Source: Roseibium litorale (GTDB lineage: Bacteria; Pseudomonadota; Alphaproteobacteria; Rhizobiales; Stappiaceae). From it: a DNA stretch of 64,000 nucleotides. The translations under genes and the position numbers were made by a program. The notes under the pieces were generated by a model. It saw only the letters and a list, made by a program, of their open reading frames with translations. It did no database searches and was not told the DNA's origin. The stretch is from positions 186,001-250,000 of the forward strand of contig NZ_JACYXI010000001.1 of NCBI RefSeq assembly GCF_014842915.1, read 5' to 3'. Below are positions 44,566-53,717 of the stretch, piece after piece (the stretch's first letter is position 1; the number at the start of each line of letters is the position of its first letter).

Positions 44566-44772
44566 CTATTTGCCCTTTCTTGCGGCGTGATTGCTTGCCT
44601 GTTTGCGGGGTTGCGCTTGCGGGGCTTCATCTGACTGGCTCTGCCCGCCGTTGCCGGGATCTCGCGAATTCAGACCAGCCTCTGCCGCATCCAGAACACG
44701 CTCACCCGTTTCCGGGTCGCGGATGTAGCGGCCGCCCAGGCGGGCTTGATAGGTCTCATCCTTTGGGTTCAT
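44566..44772 (-). CDS. Small phage protein before the tail tube gene
   Basis: A 68-residue Lys/Gln-rich protein (MNPKDETYQARLGGRYIRDPETGERVLD). The RDPETG stretch loosely recalls DUF2635 proteins found in the same position of Mu-like phages. Its ATG overlaps the upstream stop by one base. Confidence 0.6.
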   Translation of the reverse strand: MNPKDETYQARLGGRYIRDPETGERVLDAAEAGLNSRDPGNGGQSQSDEAPQAQPRKQASNHAARKGK

Positions 44773-45194
44773 CACGCCTGCTCCTCGATGTACTGGGGAG
44801 CGGAAAAGACATCCTCCCACCAGACCTCTCCGCCGGAGGCCTTGACCAGCGCGCCGCTGATGTGGGTAACCGGCTCGTCACACCCATCCGGAACAAACCC
44901 GAGCAGCCGTCCCCTCGCATGGGCCTTCAGGGTCTCGATATCGGTCACGGCCCCAGCATTGCCCGCCAGACTGGTCACCCTGATCAGAACGGCGACATCC
45001 GTTTCCACCCTCTGGAACACTGGCCCATTCAGTCGCTCATTGTCCCCGGAGGCATCTTCCCGGACCATCACGAAGGCGGCTGGGCTGGCTTTGGCCTTCT
45101 TGTCCAGGTTGGCAAACTCATAGGAGCCCGCCACTTGCCGGAACAGGCTTCCGGCCGCAGATAGCCGTGCCTGAAAGCTTGCGACCAGGCTCAT
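44772..45194 (-). CDS. Mu gp37-like tail terminator/completion protein
   Basis: A 140-residue protein (SLVASFQARLSAAGSLFRQV, then DIETLKAHARGRLLGFVPDG) like Mu gp37 (DUF1834), which caps the tube at the neck. It overlaps the virion morphogenesis gene by 4 nt and precedes the tail tube module. Confidence 0.7.
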   Translation of the reverse strand: MSLVASFQARLSAAGSLFRQVAGSYEFANLDKKAKASPAAFVMVREDASGDNERLNGPVFQRVETDVAVLIRVTSLAGNAGAVTDIETLKAHARGRLLGFVPDGCDEPVTHISGALVKASGGEVWWEDVFSAPQYIEEQA

Positions 45195-45778
45195 TGCAGA
45201 CCCTCCCCGAAATGCTCTTCAATGATCCCGAGGATCTTGGCCCGAACCGCATCGGAAAAGCCGAGATAGGGCCGGGCCGGAATGGTGATGGTTCGAGCCC
45301 CGTAGGTGACCGGCTTTTCGAAGGCCCGCTTGTGCGCTTTTCTGGCGAACAGGATGCGGCCTTCGACCTTGCGGAACCTGACCTTCCGGCTATGCGGATA
45401 TTGCTCGATCACACCGCCTTCCTGATGAATGCGGGCATAGGCCAGATTTGTACCCACTTCGGCAAAGCCTTCTCCACTATGGCCTTGAATGGAGCTGTAG
45501 AGCCGGTTTGTGTCGCGCAGCAGCTTCGGTGTCACAGGCGTTTCATCGTCGGCTTTCCGCCGCTTGCGCCTGGCGCGAGACGCAGCTGTCCGCTTGCTCA
45601 TCCGCTGCCAGGACTGCCCAGCCGGATCTGTTTCGGTTTCAAACCGGCGCTGAACGTCGAAAAGCATCGCGCCCTCGATGTCTGCCATCATCGGAGCCGT
45701 ATCTCCGCCCTTGGCAGCCACCTTGTCCAAAGCAGCCTGGATAGCCTCGTCGGCAATGGAAAGGCCGGTGACATTCAT
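45191..45778 (-). CDS. Phage virion morphogenesis protein (Mu gpG-like)
   Basis: A 195-residue protein with DIEGAMLFDVQRRFETETDPAGQSWQRMSKRTAASRA and HQEGGVIEQYP, the phage_tail_S/virion morphogenesis pattern of Mu G. It has a basic middle (ARRKRRKADDE). It helps join head and tail. It follows the DUF1320 gene by one base. Confidence 0.85.
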   Translation of the reverse strand: MNVTGLSIADEAIQAALDKVAAKGGDTAPMMADIEGAMLFDVQRRFETETDPAGQSWQRMSKRTAASRARRKRRKADDETPVTPKLLRDTNRLYSSIQGHSGEGFAEVGTNLAYARIHQEGGVIEQYPHSRKVRFRKVEGRILFARKAHKRAFEKPVTYGARTITIPARPYLGFSDAVRAKILGIIEEHFGEGLQ

Positions 45779-45779
45779 C

Positions 45780-46211
45780 TCACCACCCCTTCATACTGCT
45801 GCGGGTGAACTGCCGGTCCGGCCCCTCCGCCAGCACAACACCGGATCCGGACTGCGCCGGCGCAAGCCCCGCCGCATCCAGCTTGACGGTGCCCTTGGCA
45901 ACGCTGACCAGCCAGGCAAGAGCCTCCTCATGGTTGCGTGTAACGGCACTGTCCTTTTCGGCCTGATTGCCCCAAAGATGATAGCGGGCAAGTTCGCAAC
46001 AGATCCGGGTCAGAGCTTGCGGCACAACGGACAGCGGCAGGGCGTAACGTCCGCCGAGATAGCTGTCGATGGTGGCCGAGGCATCGCCCAGGACCGAAGC
46101 AACGACAGCGGTATCCACCGTGCTGGCTGGCACATTGGCGCGATCGGTCAGCTGAACAAGCTCGTCCGCACCATACCGGTCCGTCATGTCCTGTTGCGTC
46201 GCGTATGGCAT
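45780..46211 (-). CDS. DUF1320 protein (Mu gp36-like)
   Basis: A 143-residue protein starting MPYATQQDMTDRYGADELVQLTDR, with a helical middle (ATIDSYLGGRYALPL, ICCELARYHLWG), the DUF1320 pattern of Mu gp36, a head-completion protein. Confidence 0.9.
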   Translation of the reverse strand: MPYATQQDMTDRYGADELVQLTDRANVPASTVDTAVVASVLGDASATIDSYLGGRYALPLSVVPQALTRICCELARYHLWGNQAEKDSAVTRNHEEALAWLVSVAKGTVKLDAAGLAPAQSGSGVVLAEGPDRQFTRSSMKGW

Positions 46212-46244
46212 GGGTCAGTGCCTCGATGCGTTACGGGTGGCCGC

Positions 46245-46487
46245 TCAGATCTCGACGACCACCAGATCGGGATCGGCCTTCAGCTGCTCGATCTCCTTGG
46301 CCGTGAAGGTTCCCTCGGGATGATCGGTCGCCTCAAACGAATGGCGCACGCCGGCGCGGCGGATACCGCCCTCCCGCTTGGCCGAGATCCGCAGACCACC
46401 AGCACGCTCGCCCGCCTTGGCCTTGGAAGCACCGGCCTTTTCTTTCGCATCGTCCTTGCCCGTTTCCGGGATCTTGGGAGTGGTCAT
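46245..46487 (-). CDS. HI1506-like (Mu gp35-type) small head protein
   Basis: An 80-residue protein, Lys/Ala-rich in the N-terminal half (DDAKEKAGASKAKAGERAGG) and ending with AKEIEQLKADPDLVVVEI, typical of the Mu gp35/FluMu HI1506 group. I take ATG 46487; the frame is open to 46550. Confidence 0.75.
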   Translation of the reverse strand: MTTPKIPETGKDDAKEKAGASKAKAGERAGGLRISAKREGGIRRAGVRHSFEATDHPEGTFTAKEIEQLKADPDLVVVEI

Positions 46488-46606
46488 CTTGGGTCTCCAC
46501 TTGATCTTTAAAAGGTGTTTGAAACGGTCGGTCAGAACCGCTTGAAACACCCGCCGCGACAGCTGCGCGGCAGGGGTAGAATTGAAGGGCCGCTCGGCTG
46601 GCGGCC

Positions 46607-47503
46607 TTATGCCAGCCAGGGAACGACAAGCACTTCGGCGGTACCGGCCCAGGGGTTCGTCTCGCCGCCGTTGATCAGAACGCTGCGAACGATCTGGTTT
46701 GCGGCCTTTTCCAGGGAAGGCGGCACGACGAGCAGGCGGGGATTGATCGCCAGGGGCTTGCCGAAGTCAGCCTTGAGGCTGCCAAGGCCGACACGGGCCA
46801 CTTCATAATTGGCCGCATTCAGCGTCTGCTTGGATCCCCAGGCCATTTGCCAAAAGCCGAAGCCTGCTTCTGCACGCCCATCCAGGCCATAGATGAACTG
46901 CTTCTTCATGAAGACGTTGGTGTCGTCTTCCTTGTCCATCCGGATCAGCTTGTTCGGCGTCTTGCGGTCCTGGAAGATCAGCGGCTTCAGCGGCCGGGAG
47001 ACATCCATAAGGAACCAGGCCGTCCCGCTCCCGCCATCCGTATTGGCGACGGAAGTCTCGTTGCCGTCCTTGTCCAGAACAGGGTGATCGGTGTCGAAGA
47101 AATTCTGGCCGTCGTAGCACTTGGTGGTGAACCCAGCCATCAGGAGAGGCCAGATCAGGTCATCCGGGAAGGTCGTGGACGACATGCCGAGATCGCGGAA
47201 CATGGGCGTATAGATGCCAAGGTTGTCGTCCTCGAAGTCGTCGCGGTCGACTTCGACCGTCAACTCGAACGGCTTGTTCTTGATCGAGTAGCCGTGCTTG
47301 GCCAGAGAGTTGATGACACGGTCGCCGATCCATTCCCGGAAGCGTGGGAACTTGCCGAGCCAGCCGTATTCGTTCTCCTTGGTGCTCGAAGGGACCGTGG
47401 TCGCCACCCGGCTTGCCATGCTGGTGGCCTCAAGCAGACCGCTTTGGAAGGCGGCATTGAAACCGACATAGGCGGTTTGCAGATTAGCGCTGTTGATGTC
47501 CAT
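46607..47503 (-). CDS. Major capsid protein (Mu gpT-like)
   Basis: The 298-residue protein begins MDINSANLQTAYVGFNAAFQSGL, the signature of Mu gpT, and contains YGWLGKFPRFREWIGDRV and FFDTDHPVLDKDG. It forms the capsid shell. The putative decoration protein (15 nt upstream) and the I/Z protease-scaffold gene precede it, as in Mu. Confidence 0.93.
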   Translation of the reverse strand: MDINSANLQTAYVGFNAAFQSGLLEATSMASRVATTVPSSTKENEYGWLGKFPRFREWIGDRVINSLAKHGYSIKNKPFELTVEVDRDDFEDDNLGIYTPMFRDLGMSSTTFPDDLIWPLLMAGFTTKCYDGQNFFDTDHPVLDKDGNETSVANTDGGSGTAWFLMDVSRPLKPLIFQDRKTPNKLIRMDKEDDTNVFMKKQFIYGLDGRAEAGFGFWQMAWGSKQTLNAANYEVARVGLGSLKADFGKPLAINPRLLVVPPSLEKAANQIVRSVLINGGETNPWAGTAEVLVVPWLA

Positions 47504-47517
47504 GGAGGTGCCCCCGG

Positions 47518-47928
47518 TTAGCGGAAGTCGACCCAGACGCCCTGGGCGTCCACGTCAAAGATGTTGCCCGCAACGGACCGGGTGCCGGTGCCATCGGTCA
47601 GGGCGACCGTCTGGTCATCTACGCCGTAGCAAGGCTTGCCGATGTCGGCGAGTGTGATGAGATCGGCGGCTGGCGAGTTGTTGAAGCGGTAGATCCCCGC
47701 TCCTGTCTTGCAGGTCTGGTCGCCGTCCGCGCCGGTGGAATTGTCCACCCGTTCCTCAGCCCGGCCGATGCCGCGAAGACCTGTGGCCGTTGCCATGGGC
47801 ACCAGCAGATCACTGGCATTCACGGCGACCAAAGACCCGGCGTAGATCTTGGTGGCGCCCTTCACGGGCAAGTCCCGGCGGTCGCCGGACCGTTCCGGCG
47901 TGCGCCGGTCTGTTGTGAGCGCGCTCAT
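47518..47928 (-). CDS. Putative capsid decoration protein
   Basis: A 136-residue Gly/Asp/Thr-rich protein (ATKIYAGSLVAVNASDLLVPM, DIGKPCYGVDDQTVAL) between the protease and the major capsid gene, resembling DUF2190/gpD-like stabilising proteins. The start overlaps the protease stop by 4 nt. Confidence 0.7.
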   Translation of the reverse strand: MSALTTDRRTPERSGDRRDLPVKGATKIYAGSLVAVNASDLLVPMATATGLRGIGRAEERVDNSTGADGDQTCKTGAGIYRFNNSPAADLITLADIGKPCYGVDDQTVALTDGTGTRSVAGNIFDVDAQGVWVDFR

Positions 47929-48485
47929 GCCTCAAGCTCCTTCTTGGAGGCAAGAAAAGCCTCCGTGGTAAGGCCCATCTGCTTGCAGATCAGTGCTTCG
48001 CCGGCACTGAGAGCAGCAGCGTCGGTGCCAGGCTTGCCCGCATCCGTGCCGAGCTGCGCCTTGGTCAGCGATGGTGCGCCGGTGGCGAAGGCTTCAAAGG
48101 ACGCAAAATCCTTTGCTGCCAGTGCCAATCCCCAGTCGCGCATTGCGGGAGACAAACGGCCTTCCTTGATCGCGGTATCGACCGCAGCTTCGGCTCTATC
48201 CTTGCCAATGCCTTCCTTGAGCGCCTTGAGATCCGCCTGCATGGCGGCAACGGCTTCAATCGGCACATACTTGGCCGGATCCGGAAAGTCCGGGCGGTCC
48301 TGGGATGCGGACTTCAGGGCCGCAACACCAGCGGTGAGCGCGGTCAGGTCGCTCAGCACCACTCCGTCAACACCGGCAGCCGCGGCAACTGCCGAAACGC
48401 TGGTCTTGAGCTGGGCGATAGCGGCAAGGGCAGCCGCTTCCCCGTCCCCGGGCTTGAGGCCCAGAGCTTCCAGGATCTTGTCCAT
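47925..48485 (-). CDS. Internal-start scaffold (Mu gpZ-like)
   Basis: Within the protease gene an ATG at 48485 (MDKILEALGLKPGDGE), preceded by AAGG about eight bases before, would give a 186-residue scaffold sharing the C-terminus of gpI, as Mu Z does. In-frame overlap; proposed by analogy and the ribosome site. Confidence 0.55.
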   Translation of the reverse strand: MDKILEALGLKPGDGEAAALAAIAQLKTSVSAVAAAAGVDGVVLSDLTALTAGVAALKSASQDRPDFPDPAKYVPIEAVAAMQADLKALKEGIGKDRAEAAVDTAIKEGRLSPAMRDWGLALAAKDFASFEAFATGAPSLTKAQLGTDAGKPGTDAAALSAGEALICKQMGLTTEAFLASKKELEA

Positions 48486-49070
48486 GGCTTTGCCTTCATG
48501 ATTGTTGAGAGTGAGAATGCCTTGCCCGGCAGACGCCGCGATGGCGTCCAGGTCCAACGCAGGGGCATTGACAAGGGCCGCATTGCGCAGGAGCACGACC
48601 CGGCCAGTGTCTTTTTCCGGATAGAACAGCGGAGAGAGATATCGGTATTCACCGGCCTTGATGGCCTGCCGGGCGGCTGCGGTCCATTCGACCTTGCCCC
48701 AGATACCGTCTTCCCGAACCTCAAAGGCCTTCACCCACCCGGCAGCTCGGGCGGTTCCGCCGGCGGGAGCCGCTGAAAGGATCTGATGATCATAGTCGAT
48801 CATCATTTCCGTGCCGCCGAGATAGGCCTTGGCACGGTCGACAATGATCTGCATGTCGCCTGTGCCGCCAGCATGAAACGGACCGCGCCCGTCCCGGGCA
48901 GTAAAGGTGCCGGCCGGCAGCAACTTGTTCCAGCTACCCATGTCCTCGCCGGCGCTCTCAATTGCAACCACCGGGGCAGCATCGAAAGCGTGAGGCTTCA
49001 AACCGCCGATGTCCACTGCGCAGGTGGTGGCGGCAAGGGAACCGGAGAAGGGTGAGGTGCGATGTGTCAT
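47925..49070 (-). CDS. Phage protease/scaffold (Mu gpI-like)
   Basis: The 381-residue protein has the Mu I pattern: MMIDYDHQILSAAPAGGTARAAGWVKAFEVREDGIWGKVEWT and YRYLSPLFYPEKDTGRV in the first half (protease) and a helical Ala/Lys-rich second half (scaffold). An internal start at 48485 probably yields a separate scaffold. The conserved 23-bp element lies 31 nt upstream. Confidence 0.93.
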   Translation of the reverse strand: MTHRTSPFSGSLAATTCAVDIGGLKPHAFDAAPVVAIESAGEDMGSWNKLLPAGTFTARDGRGPFHAGGTGDMQIIVDRAKAYLGGTEMMIDYDHQILSAAPAGGTARAAGWVKAFEVREDGIWGKVEWTAAARQAIKAGEYRYLSPLFYPEKDTGRVVLLRNAALVNAPALDLDAIAASAGQGILTLNNHEGKAMDKILEALGLKPGDGEAAALAAIAQLKTSVSAVAAAAGVDGVVLSDLTALTAGVAALKSASQDRPDFPDPAKYVPIEAVAAMQADLKALKEGIGKDRAEAAVDTAIKEGRLSPAMRDWGLALAAKDFASFEAFATGAPSLTKAQLGTDAGKPGTDAAALSAGEALICKQMGLTTEAFLASKKELEA

Positions 49071-49100
49071 GCGGCCAGAATGCCAAAGCGCAAACGACCG

Positions 49101-49123
49101 TTTCAGACGCGGGGGTAAGCGGG
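49101..49123 (-). promoter_or_regulatory. Late-promoter-like 23-bp element, PI position
   Basis: Starting TTTCAGACGCGGGG and ending TAAGCGGG on plus, matching 22 of 23 positions with the copy at 56616-56638. It lies 31 nt before the protease gene, where Mu has the C-activated PI promoter. Confidence 0.6.
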
Positions 49124-49228
49124 GGCGGCTCTTTTTCTGAGGCCGTCCACCGCTGTCAGGTCAACATGACTGGGGGAAACTCACCCGATCCTGCAACAGC
49201 ACTCGATCAAAGGCAAATGACTTCGCCG

Positions 49229-49249
49229 TTAAAGGGGGTTTAAAGGGGG
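49229..49249. repeat. Tandem TTAAAGGGGG repeats
   Basis: TTAAAGGGGG at 49229-49238 and again at 49240-49249, 11 bp apart, in the gap between the small membrane gene and the protease promoter. One-turn spacing suggests a protein-binding site or a remnant of recombination. Confidence 0.4.
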
Positions 49250-49277
49250 CAGAAGCGCTGCGAACGATTTTCGCGGC

Positions 49278-49571
49278 TCATGATGCGCCGGAGGTGTCCT
49301 GACGCGTCCCAGGGGCTTTGGATCTTTGCTTCTCGGTAGCATCGAAAAGCGCTCTCATCTTCATCTCTGCTTTCATGGCCAACCACCGGACCAGCACTGG
49401 CACGAAATAGAAAGTTGCCACGGCAGCGAAGAGCAATCCTCCTCCGATACCCCATGACAATTTGAAGAAGGCAAAAACGCAGGCGATCAGGAAGATGACC
49501 CCGACACCATTGCCCAGCGCATGAGTGAAGAGTGCAGCCTTGAAAAGCCGCCGTGCTGCTTGATGCGTCAT
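49278..49571 (-). CDS. Small membrane protein, probable prophage moron
   Basis: A 97-residue protein with about two membrane segments (GVGVIFLIACVFAFF, LLFAAVATFYFVPVLVRWLAM) and a charged C-terminus. It has its own GAGGG ribosome site and over 100 nt of non-coding DNA on each side, unlike the tightly packed head genes, and a lower GC. It sits between F and I, where Mu has G (gp31). An extra cargo gene, for example for superinfection exclusion, is a guess. Confidence 0.6.
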   Translation of the reverse strand: MTHQAARRLFKAALFTHALGNGVGVIFLIACVFAFFKLSWGIGGGLLFAAVATFYFVPVLVRWLAMKAEMKMRALFDATEKQRSKAPGTRQDTSGAS

Positions 49572-49690
49572 GTGAGCCCTCAATGGTCACAGAGAGATCT
49601 GAAAGGAAACGCCCAGAACGCTGGCTTGACCATAATATTGAAACCCAAACCACGTCTCCGAAAAACTGCGGATGGGTCTCGATCCGGCGA

Positions 49691-50485
49691 CTAAGCCGGA
49701 ACCGGGAACTGCGTCTGTGGCCTCGCTGACAACCTGGCCACTGTCGCCCGGTGTCCCGCTTGCCCGGGATTGTAATCCCAGCCCGGATCGATCCCGACCG
49801 GCACCTGGCGGATCTCCCCGGTGCGCTGGTTTTCCCATGTGCGGCTGGCGATTGCCGGCGGCTCGAAGACCAGCGCCTCCCCCGCTGCAAGCAGTTCGTC
49901 CACTTCGCTCTGGCTGAGCTGCTGCAGGGTGCAGCGGCAGTTCCAGCCGTTGGGCGGCGCCCAGGTGGCCCAGAAGGGATGATCGACCGGCAGAACCAGA
50001 TTGTGCAGCTTCTGATGCTCTGGCCGGGTCAGACCGTCCTGAATGGCCACATAACGCAGGAAGGGCCGCGCTGCCTTGCCCCGCTCAAACCGCGTCCAAT
50101 GGCCTGCCGCATAAGAGACCCGCATATTGGCGTCGAAGATCGTCCGCAGCCGGCGCATCGACCCAAGCCTGACTTTCACCGGGTCACCGGTCAGCGGATC
50201 CTCCTGGATAGCTTCACCCCACCAGCCCTTGCGGACGAGCATGGGACGAAGCTGCCGGGAAAAGCTCTCGAAGGTTTCGCCCTTGCTCAAGGCCTGCAGC
50301 AGCGCTGACCAGATATCGGTCAGAATGTCATGGCCGGTGGACTTCGCGACTGTGAACATGGCCGCGTGATCTTCTGCATAAACATCCAGCCAGGAGAACG
50401 ACGGGTCAAGCCGCTGGCCGCGGGTCTCAAGGGCAGCTATTGCGTCCTTCGGCGCAAGCGGCGTGAACGCATATGGCGGGGCCAT
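49691..50485 (-). CDS. Head morphogenesis protein (Mu gpF-like)
   Basis: The 264-residue protein has the phage_Mu_F pattern with HPFWATWAPPNGWNCRCTLQQLSQ and RVSYAAGHWTRFERG. It is a minor head protein placed after the portal gene, with which it overlaps by one base. Confidence 0.9.
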   Translation of the reverse strand: MAPPYAFTPLAPKDAIAALETRGQRLDPSFSWLDVYAEDHAAMFTVAKSTGHDILTDIWSALLQALSKGETFESFSRQLRPMLVRKGWWGEAIQEDPLTGDPVKVRLGSMRRLRTIFDANMRVSYAAGHWTRFERGKAARPFLRYVAIQDGLTRPEHQKLHNLVLPVDHPFWATWAPPNGWNCRCTLQQLSQSEVDELLAAGEALVFEPPAIASRTWENQRTGEIRQVPVGIDPGWDYNPGQAGHRATVARLSARPQTQFPVPA

Positions 50486-52071
50486 CAGTGAAGGCCCTCA
50501 TCCGCCTCACCGGAAATCCTGGCCGCAAAACTTGCCCGGGCCAGCATGTCAGCCAACTTGGTCACGCCTAGACTATCCAGCCGCCGTTCCATGATGGCGC
50601 GGGCTTCGTCCAGGTTGGCAGCACCAGCCAGCTCGTCTTCCAGCCCGTCGATCACCGGTTCCACCAGAGGCCGCCAGCCGTCATCCAGAAGAGTGTCAAT
50701 TGCCCGGTCGATACCATCGGGTTCAGCTGCAGAAGGACTGGATCGGAAGGCCTGTGCCTTCGCCGGGGGAACCGGCTCCCTGTGCTGTTCCTTCCCAGTA
50801 GCAGTCGGTTCCGGATCCGCTTGGGGAGCAGCCTCCGGCTTTTGGGCGGCCAACACCTCTTCCCCTTCATCCGGATCTGGCAGGCCAAGCTTGTCTCTCA
50901 TGGTTGCCATGCCGACCTTGAGACCCAGAGGCACCAGCTTGACCACATTGTCGACCAGCTTGTCCGTGTCTTCCTCTTCAACCCGTCCAATCTTTATGCG
51001 GGGGAACTTGCTTCTCTTGCCCCTGTTGAGTTCGATCAGGGGACGGGTCAGATCCCGATTGAGGGTCGCCGCAAGCTGCCGGGCATCTGCATCCTCAATG
51101 TCGCCGCGCACTTCATTGTGCACGGAGGCCGTTGCATAGCCGCCTTTGGTGGCGTCCGTGGTCTCCGTCTGTCCAAGGACAAGCTTGGAGACTTGCCGGT
51201 CGAGCCAATCAGCACGGCGCTCATAAAGATCATGGCTGCCACTGAGCTGTGCCTGGATCAGCTCCACGACCATGCTGTCCGGCATGACCGCGGCAAAGTC
51301 GGTGCCGATGGACCTCACCGCCCGCATCAAGGTCGCCTTGTCGTCTTCGCTGGCCCCCTGCCCATATTTGCCAACACGCACAGGCTGGCCATAAGCTTCC
51401 GCAAAGATGGCCCAATCCTGAATGGTGAAGGCCTTGAAGCAGAAGCTCCAGGCAGCTGCCCGCGCCAGACCGCCCCGGATTGGAAGCCCGCTCTTGATCT
51501 TGGGGAAGTGGGTAATCCAACCATAGGGCTTCAGCGGTTCGTCCCCGTCCGGGCCGCGCAAGAGCAGGGTTTCCCCGTCCTTGTCATCAAACCGGAACCA
51601 GCGCGGATCCTGCCACTTGAACCGCTGCGGCCGCCATTGGCCTTCGGACGTGTCCCAAAGGATCTCGGTTGCCGAAAACCCTTTTCCTACGGCATCAAGA
51701 ACATCAAACAGTTCATCCTGGAAGGCATCACGCTCAATGACTTCGCGGACTAGATCCGCATCGCCGACATCCTCGGCCTTTTCCGAGACCGCCTCTACTG
51801 TGATCTGAAGATTGGACACCTGACGCTTGCGTGTGCTCAGCACTGACGCGTAGTGCTCATTCCGCTCTTCCATGTCTTCAGCCAGGGCCAGATAACGCTC
51901 CGGATCCCCGTCCACGCTTTCGCGCAAAATGGCTGCCAGTCCCGGAGGCGTCAGGCCGGCGGCCGGGTGCATGGTGTTGCGCCCGCGCGTTTCAAACACA
52001 CGTGCCCCACCCTGCTCGGCTTTCAAGGCAGGAACGCTCACCGGGCGGCCGTATTGATCAAGCAATGCCAT
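50485..52071 (-). CDS. DUF935 portal protein (Mu gp29-like)
   Basis: The 528-residue protein shows the DUF935 pattern: GLAAILRESVDGDPERYLALAEDMEERNEHYASVLSTRK, WRPQRFKWQDPRWFRFD, and GYATASVHNEVRGDIEDADARQL. It forms the portal ring. ATG 52071 is one base into the terminase stop (TGATG). The frame extends to 52188 without support. C-terminal about 100 residues are low complexity then helical. Confidence 0.93.
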   Translation of the reverse strand: MALLDQYGRPVSVPALKAEQGGARVFETRGRNTMHPAAGLTPPGLAAILRESVDGDPERYLALAEDMEERNEHYASVLSTRKRQVSNLQITVEAVSEKAEDVGDADLVREVIERDAFQDELFDVLDAVGKGFSATEILWDTSEGQWRPQRFKWQDPRWFRFDDKDGETLLLRGPDGDEPLKPYGWITHFPKIKSGLPIRGGLARAAAWSFCFKAFTIQDWAIFAEAYGQPVRVGKYGQGASEDDKATLMRAVRSIGTDFAAVMPDSMVVELIQAQLSGSHDLYERRADWLDRQVSKLVLGQTETTDATKGGYATASVHNEVRGDIEDADARQLAATLNRDLTRPLIELNRGKRSKFPRIKIGRVEEEDTDKLVDNVVKLVPLGLKVGMATMRDKLGLPDPDEGEEVLAAQKPEAAPQADPEPTATGKEQHREPVPPAKAQAFRSSPSAAEPDGIDRAIDTLLDDGWRPLVEPVIDGLEDELAGAANLDEARAIMERRLDSLGVTKLADMLARASFAARISGEADEGLH

Positions 52072-53717
52072 CAGTAAGGCCCTCTGCTTCTGAGTGAGCC
52101 CAGCCGAAACCGGGCGCTGTCCTGATCCGGTCCCTCTTCCGCCCGGCTCCTGGCCGGGGGAACCGGGGTGTACCCGAATTCGCGCCACTGCATGCGGCTG
52201 GCAAAGTGAGCCAGGGCAAGCGAGATGGCATAGTCGCCATGGCGCTTCTTGCCTTTGGTGCCCTCCCGCAAGGCCGGAACCCGGGGCACGCCCCGAACTT
52301 CCTTGACCGCCCGCAGGTCACTCAGATGTTCCGCATCTGCGGCGATCAGCAGGGTGTCATCTTCGAAGGCGGCTTTGAGGGGCGGCATTTCAAGCCGGTA
52401 CCAGGTTTCGGAAAAGTGGATCGGCATGACGATCCCTGCGCCTTGCGGATCCTCCCTGAGGCCGAACAGCCGGCCCATGTCCTCGGCCACCGTCCACCCC
52501 ATACCGGTGGCATCAAAGGCCGCCCCTACCAAGCGGCTTTGAACATGCTTTAAAACCCTGCGCGTGATTTCCTTCTGCTCTTCACCAGGCACATTGCGCA
52601 GCTCGAAACTCAGCCGCTCCAGCCGCTTCAAATCCTTCTCGATGGAAAGCAGCGTGCCCACCGTCAGATCAGCAACCCGGGCAAAGTCGAAGCCGAAGGC
52701 ATAAAGCACATCCAAAGGCAGAGCCTTCAGAACCTCCTCCAGCTCCTCGTAGAACGGCGCCATCAGGACCGCCTGTTCCAGCCGGGTCTTGTGCAGGTAG
52801 TCCACGGGCAGCTCCAGGCGCAACACCGGCGCCTGCGCCTTCATGCGGGCCTCGATCAAGGGCGCTGCCAACCAGGCACCTGATCCCATGGATGGAATGC
52901 AGAACAGTTCCTCGTCTGCGCCATCGGCATAGAAGTCGATAATGTCCTGGCGGAATTCTGCCTCGTCTTCAGGAGACCAATCCCGGCCTTGCACAAGGCA
53001 TATGCGCTGATAGAGCCCATCCTTCAGGGCCTCGTCCAGATCGACATGCATATGAGCGTAAGGCAGCCGGCCGGCCAAAATGTCCTGGATCTGAACGTTG
53101 AATTCGTTCTCGGCTCCGTCATGGGTGGAGCAGACAACCACCTGCCCGCCCCACATCAGGAAGGCCATGGCGGCCTTGAGCAGCTCCTTCAGATTGTCGA
53201 CGAATGCGGCTTCATCGATGATGACCATGCCCTGCTTACCACGCAGCGAGCGAGGGGCTGAGGAAAGCGCCAGGATCTCAAAGCCGGAAGCAAAGCGAAT
53301 GCGGAACGCGGCGATCTGGCGGGTTTCATCGGGCTGGTTCGGGTCAGTGTCCTCGAACAGGAATTCGTCCAGGTCGAGCGCAACCATGGCGAAGGCCCGC
53401 GCCCACATGGCGCAGGCGTCAATAAACTCCCGGGTCATCTCCTGGCTGTAGGAGATATACATGGCATCCATGCCACCTGCCTTGCGCTCCCGCCCGGCCT
53501 TCAGCACGGCGGCTGCCGCAAGCCCCCAGGTCATCCCGATCCGGCGGGACTTCTCGATAAAGAGAGCCCGCGTCGAGACGCTGTCCAGCAACCCCACTGC
53601 CTGGGCCTGGTAGCCGAGAAGCACCTCCGGGAGATCCAGACCAGCAATGTTCTCGATTGAGGCGACGCTGGCGCGGCGGATCTCTGCCCATTGCTCTTTT
53701 GTCAGAGGCGCGCTCAT
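52071..53717 (-). CDS. Terminase large subunit (Mu gp28-like)
   Basis: The 548-residue packaging motor has an atypical Walker A region IEKSRRIGMTWGLA, Walker B MVIIDEAAF (Asp-Glu), CSTHDG coupling motif, and nuclease residues in FGFDFARVADLT and AAFDATGMGW. It overlaps the gp27-like gene by 4 nt. Confidence 0.94.
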   Translation of the reverse strand: MSAPLTKEQWAEIRRASVASIENIAGLDLPEVLLGYQAQAVGLLDSVSTRALFIEKSRRIGMTWGLAAAAVLKAGRERKAGGMDAMYISYSQEMTREFIDACAMWARAFAMVALDLDEFLFEDTDPNQPDETRQIAAFRIRFASGFEILALSSAPRSLRGKQGMVIIDEAAFVDNLKELLKAAMAFLMWGGQVVVCSTHDGAENEFNVQIQDILAGRLPYAHMHVDLDEALKDGLYQRICLVQGRDWSPEDEAEFRQDIIDFYADGADEELFCIPSMGSGAWLAAPLIEARMKAQAPVLRLELPVDYLHKTRLEQAVLMAPFYEELEEVLKALPLDVLYAFGFDFARVADLTVGTLLSIEKDLKRLERLSFELRNVPGEEQKEITRRVLKHVQSRLVGAAFDATGMGWTVAEDMGRLFGLREDPQGAGIVMPIHFSETWYRLEMPPLKAAFEDDTLLIAADAEHLSDLRAVKEVRGVPRVPALREGTKGKKRHGDYAISLALAHFASRMQWREFGYTPVPPARSRAEEGPDQDSARFRLGSLRSRGPY

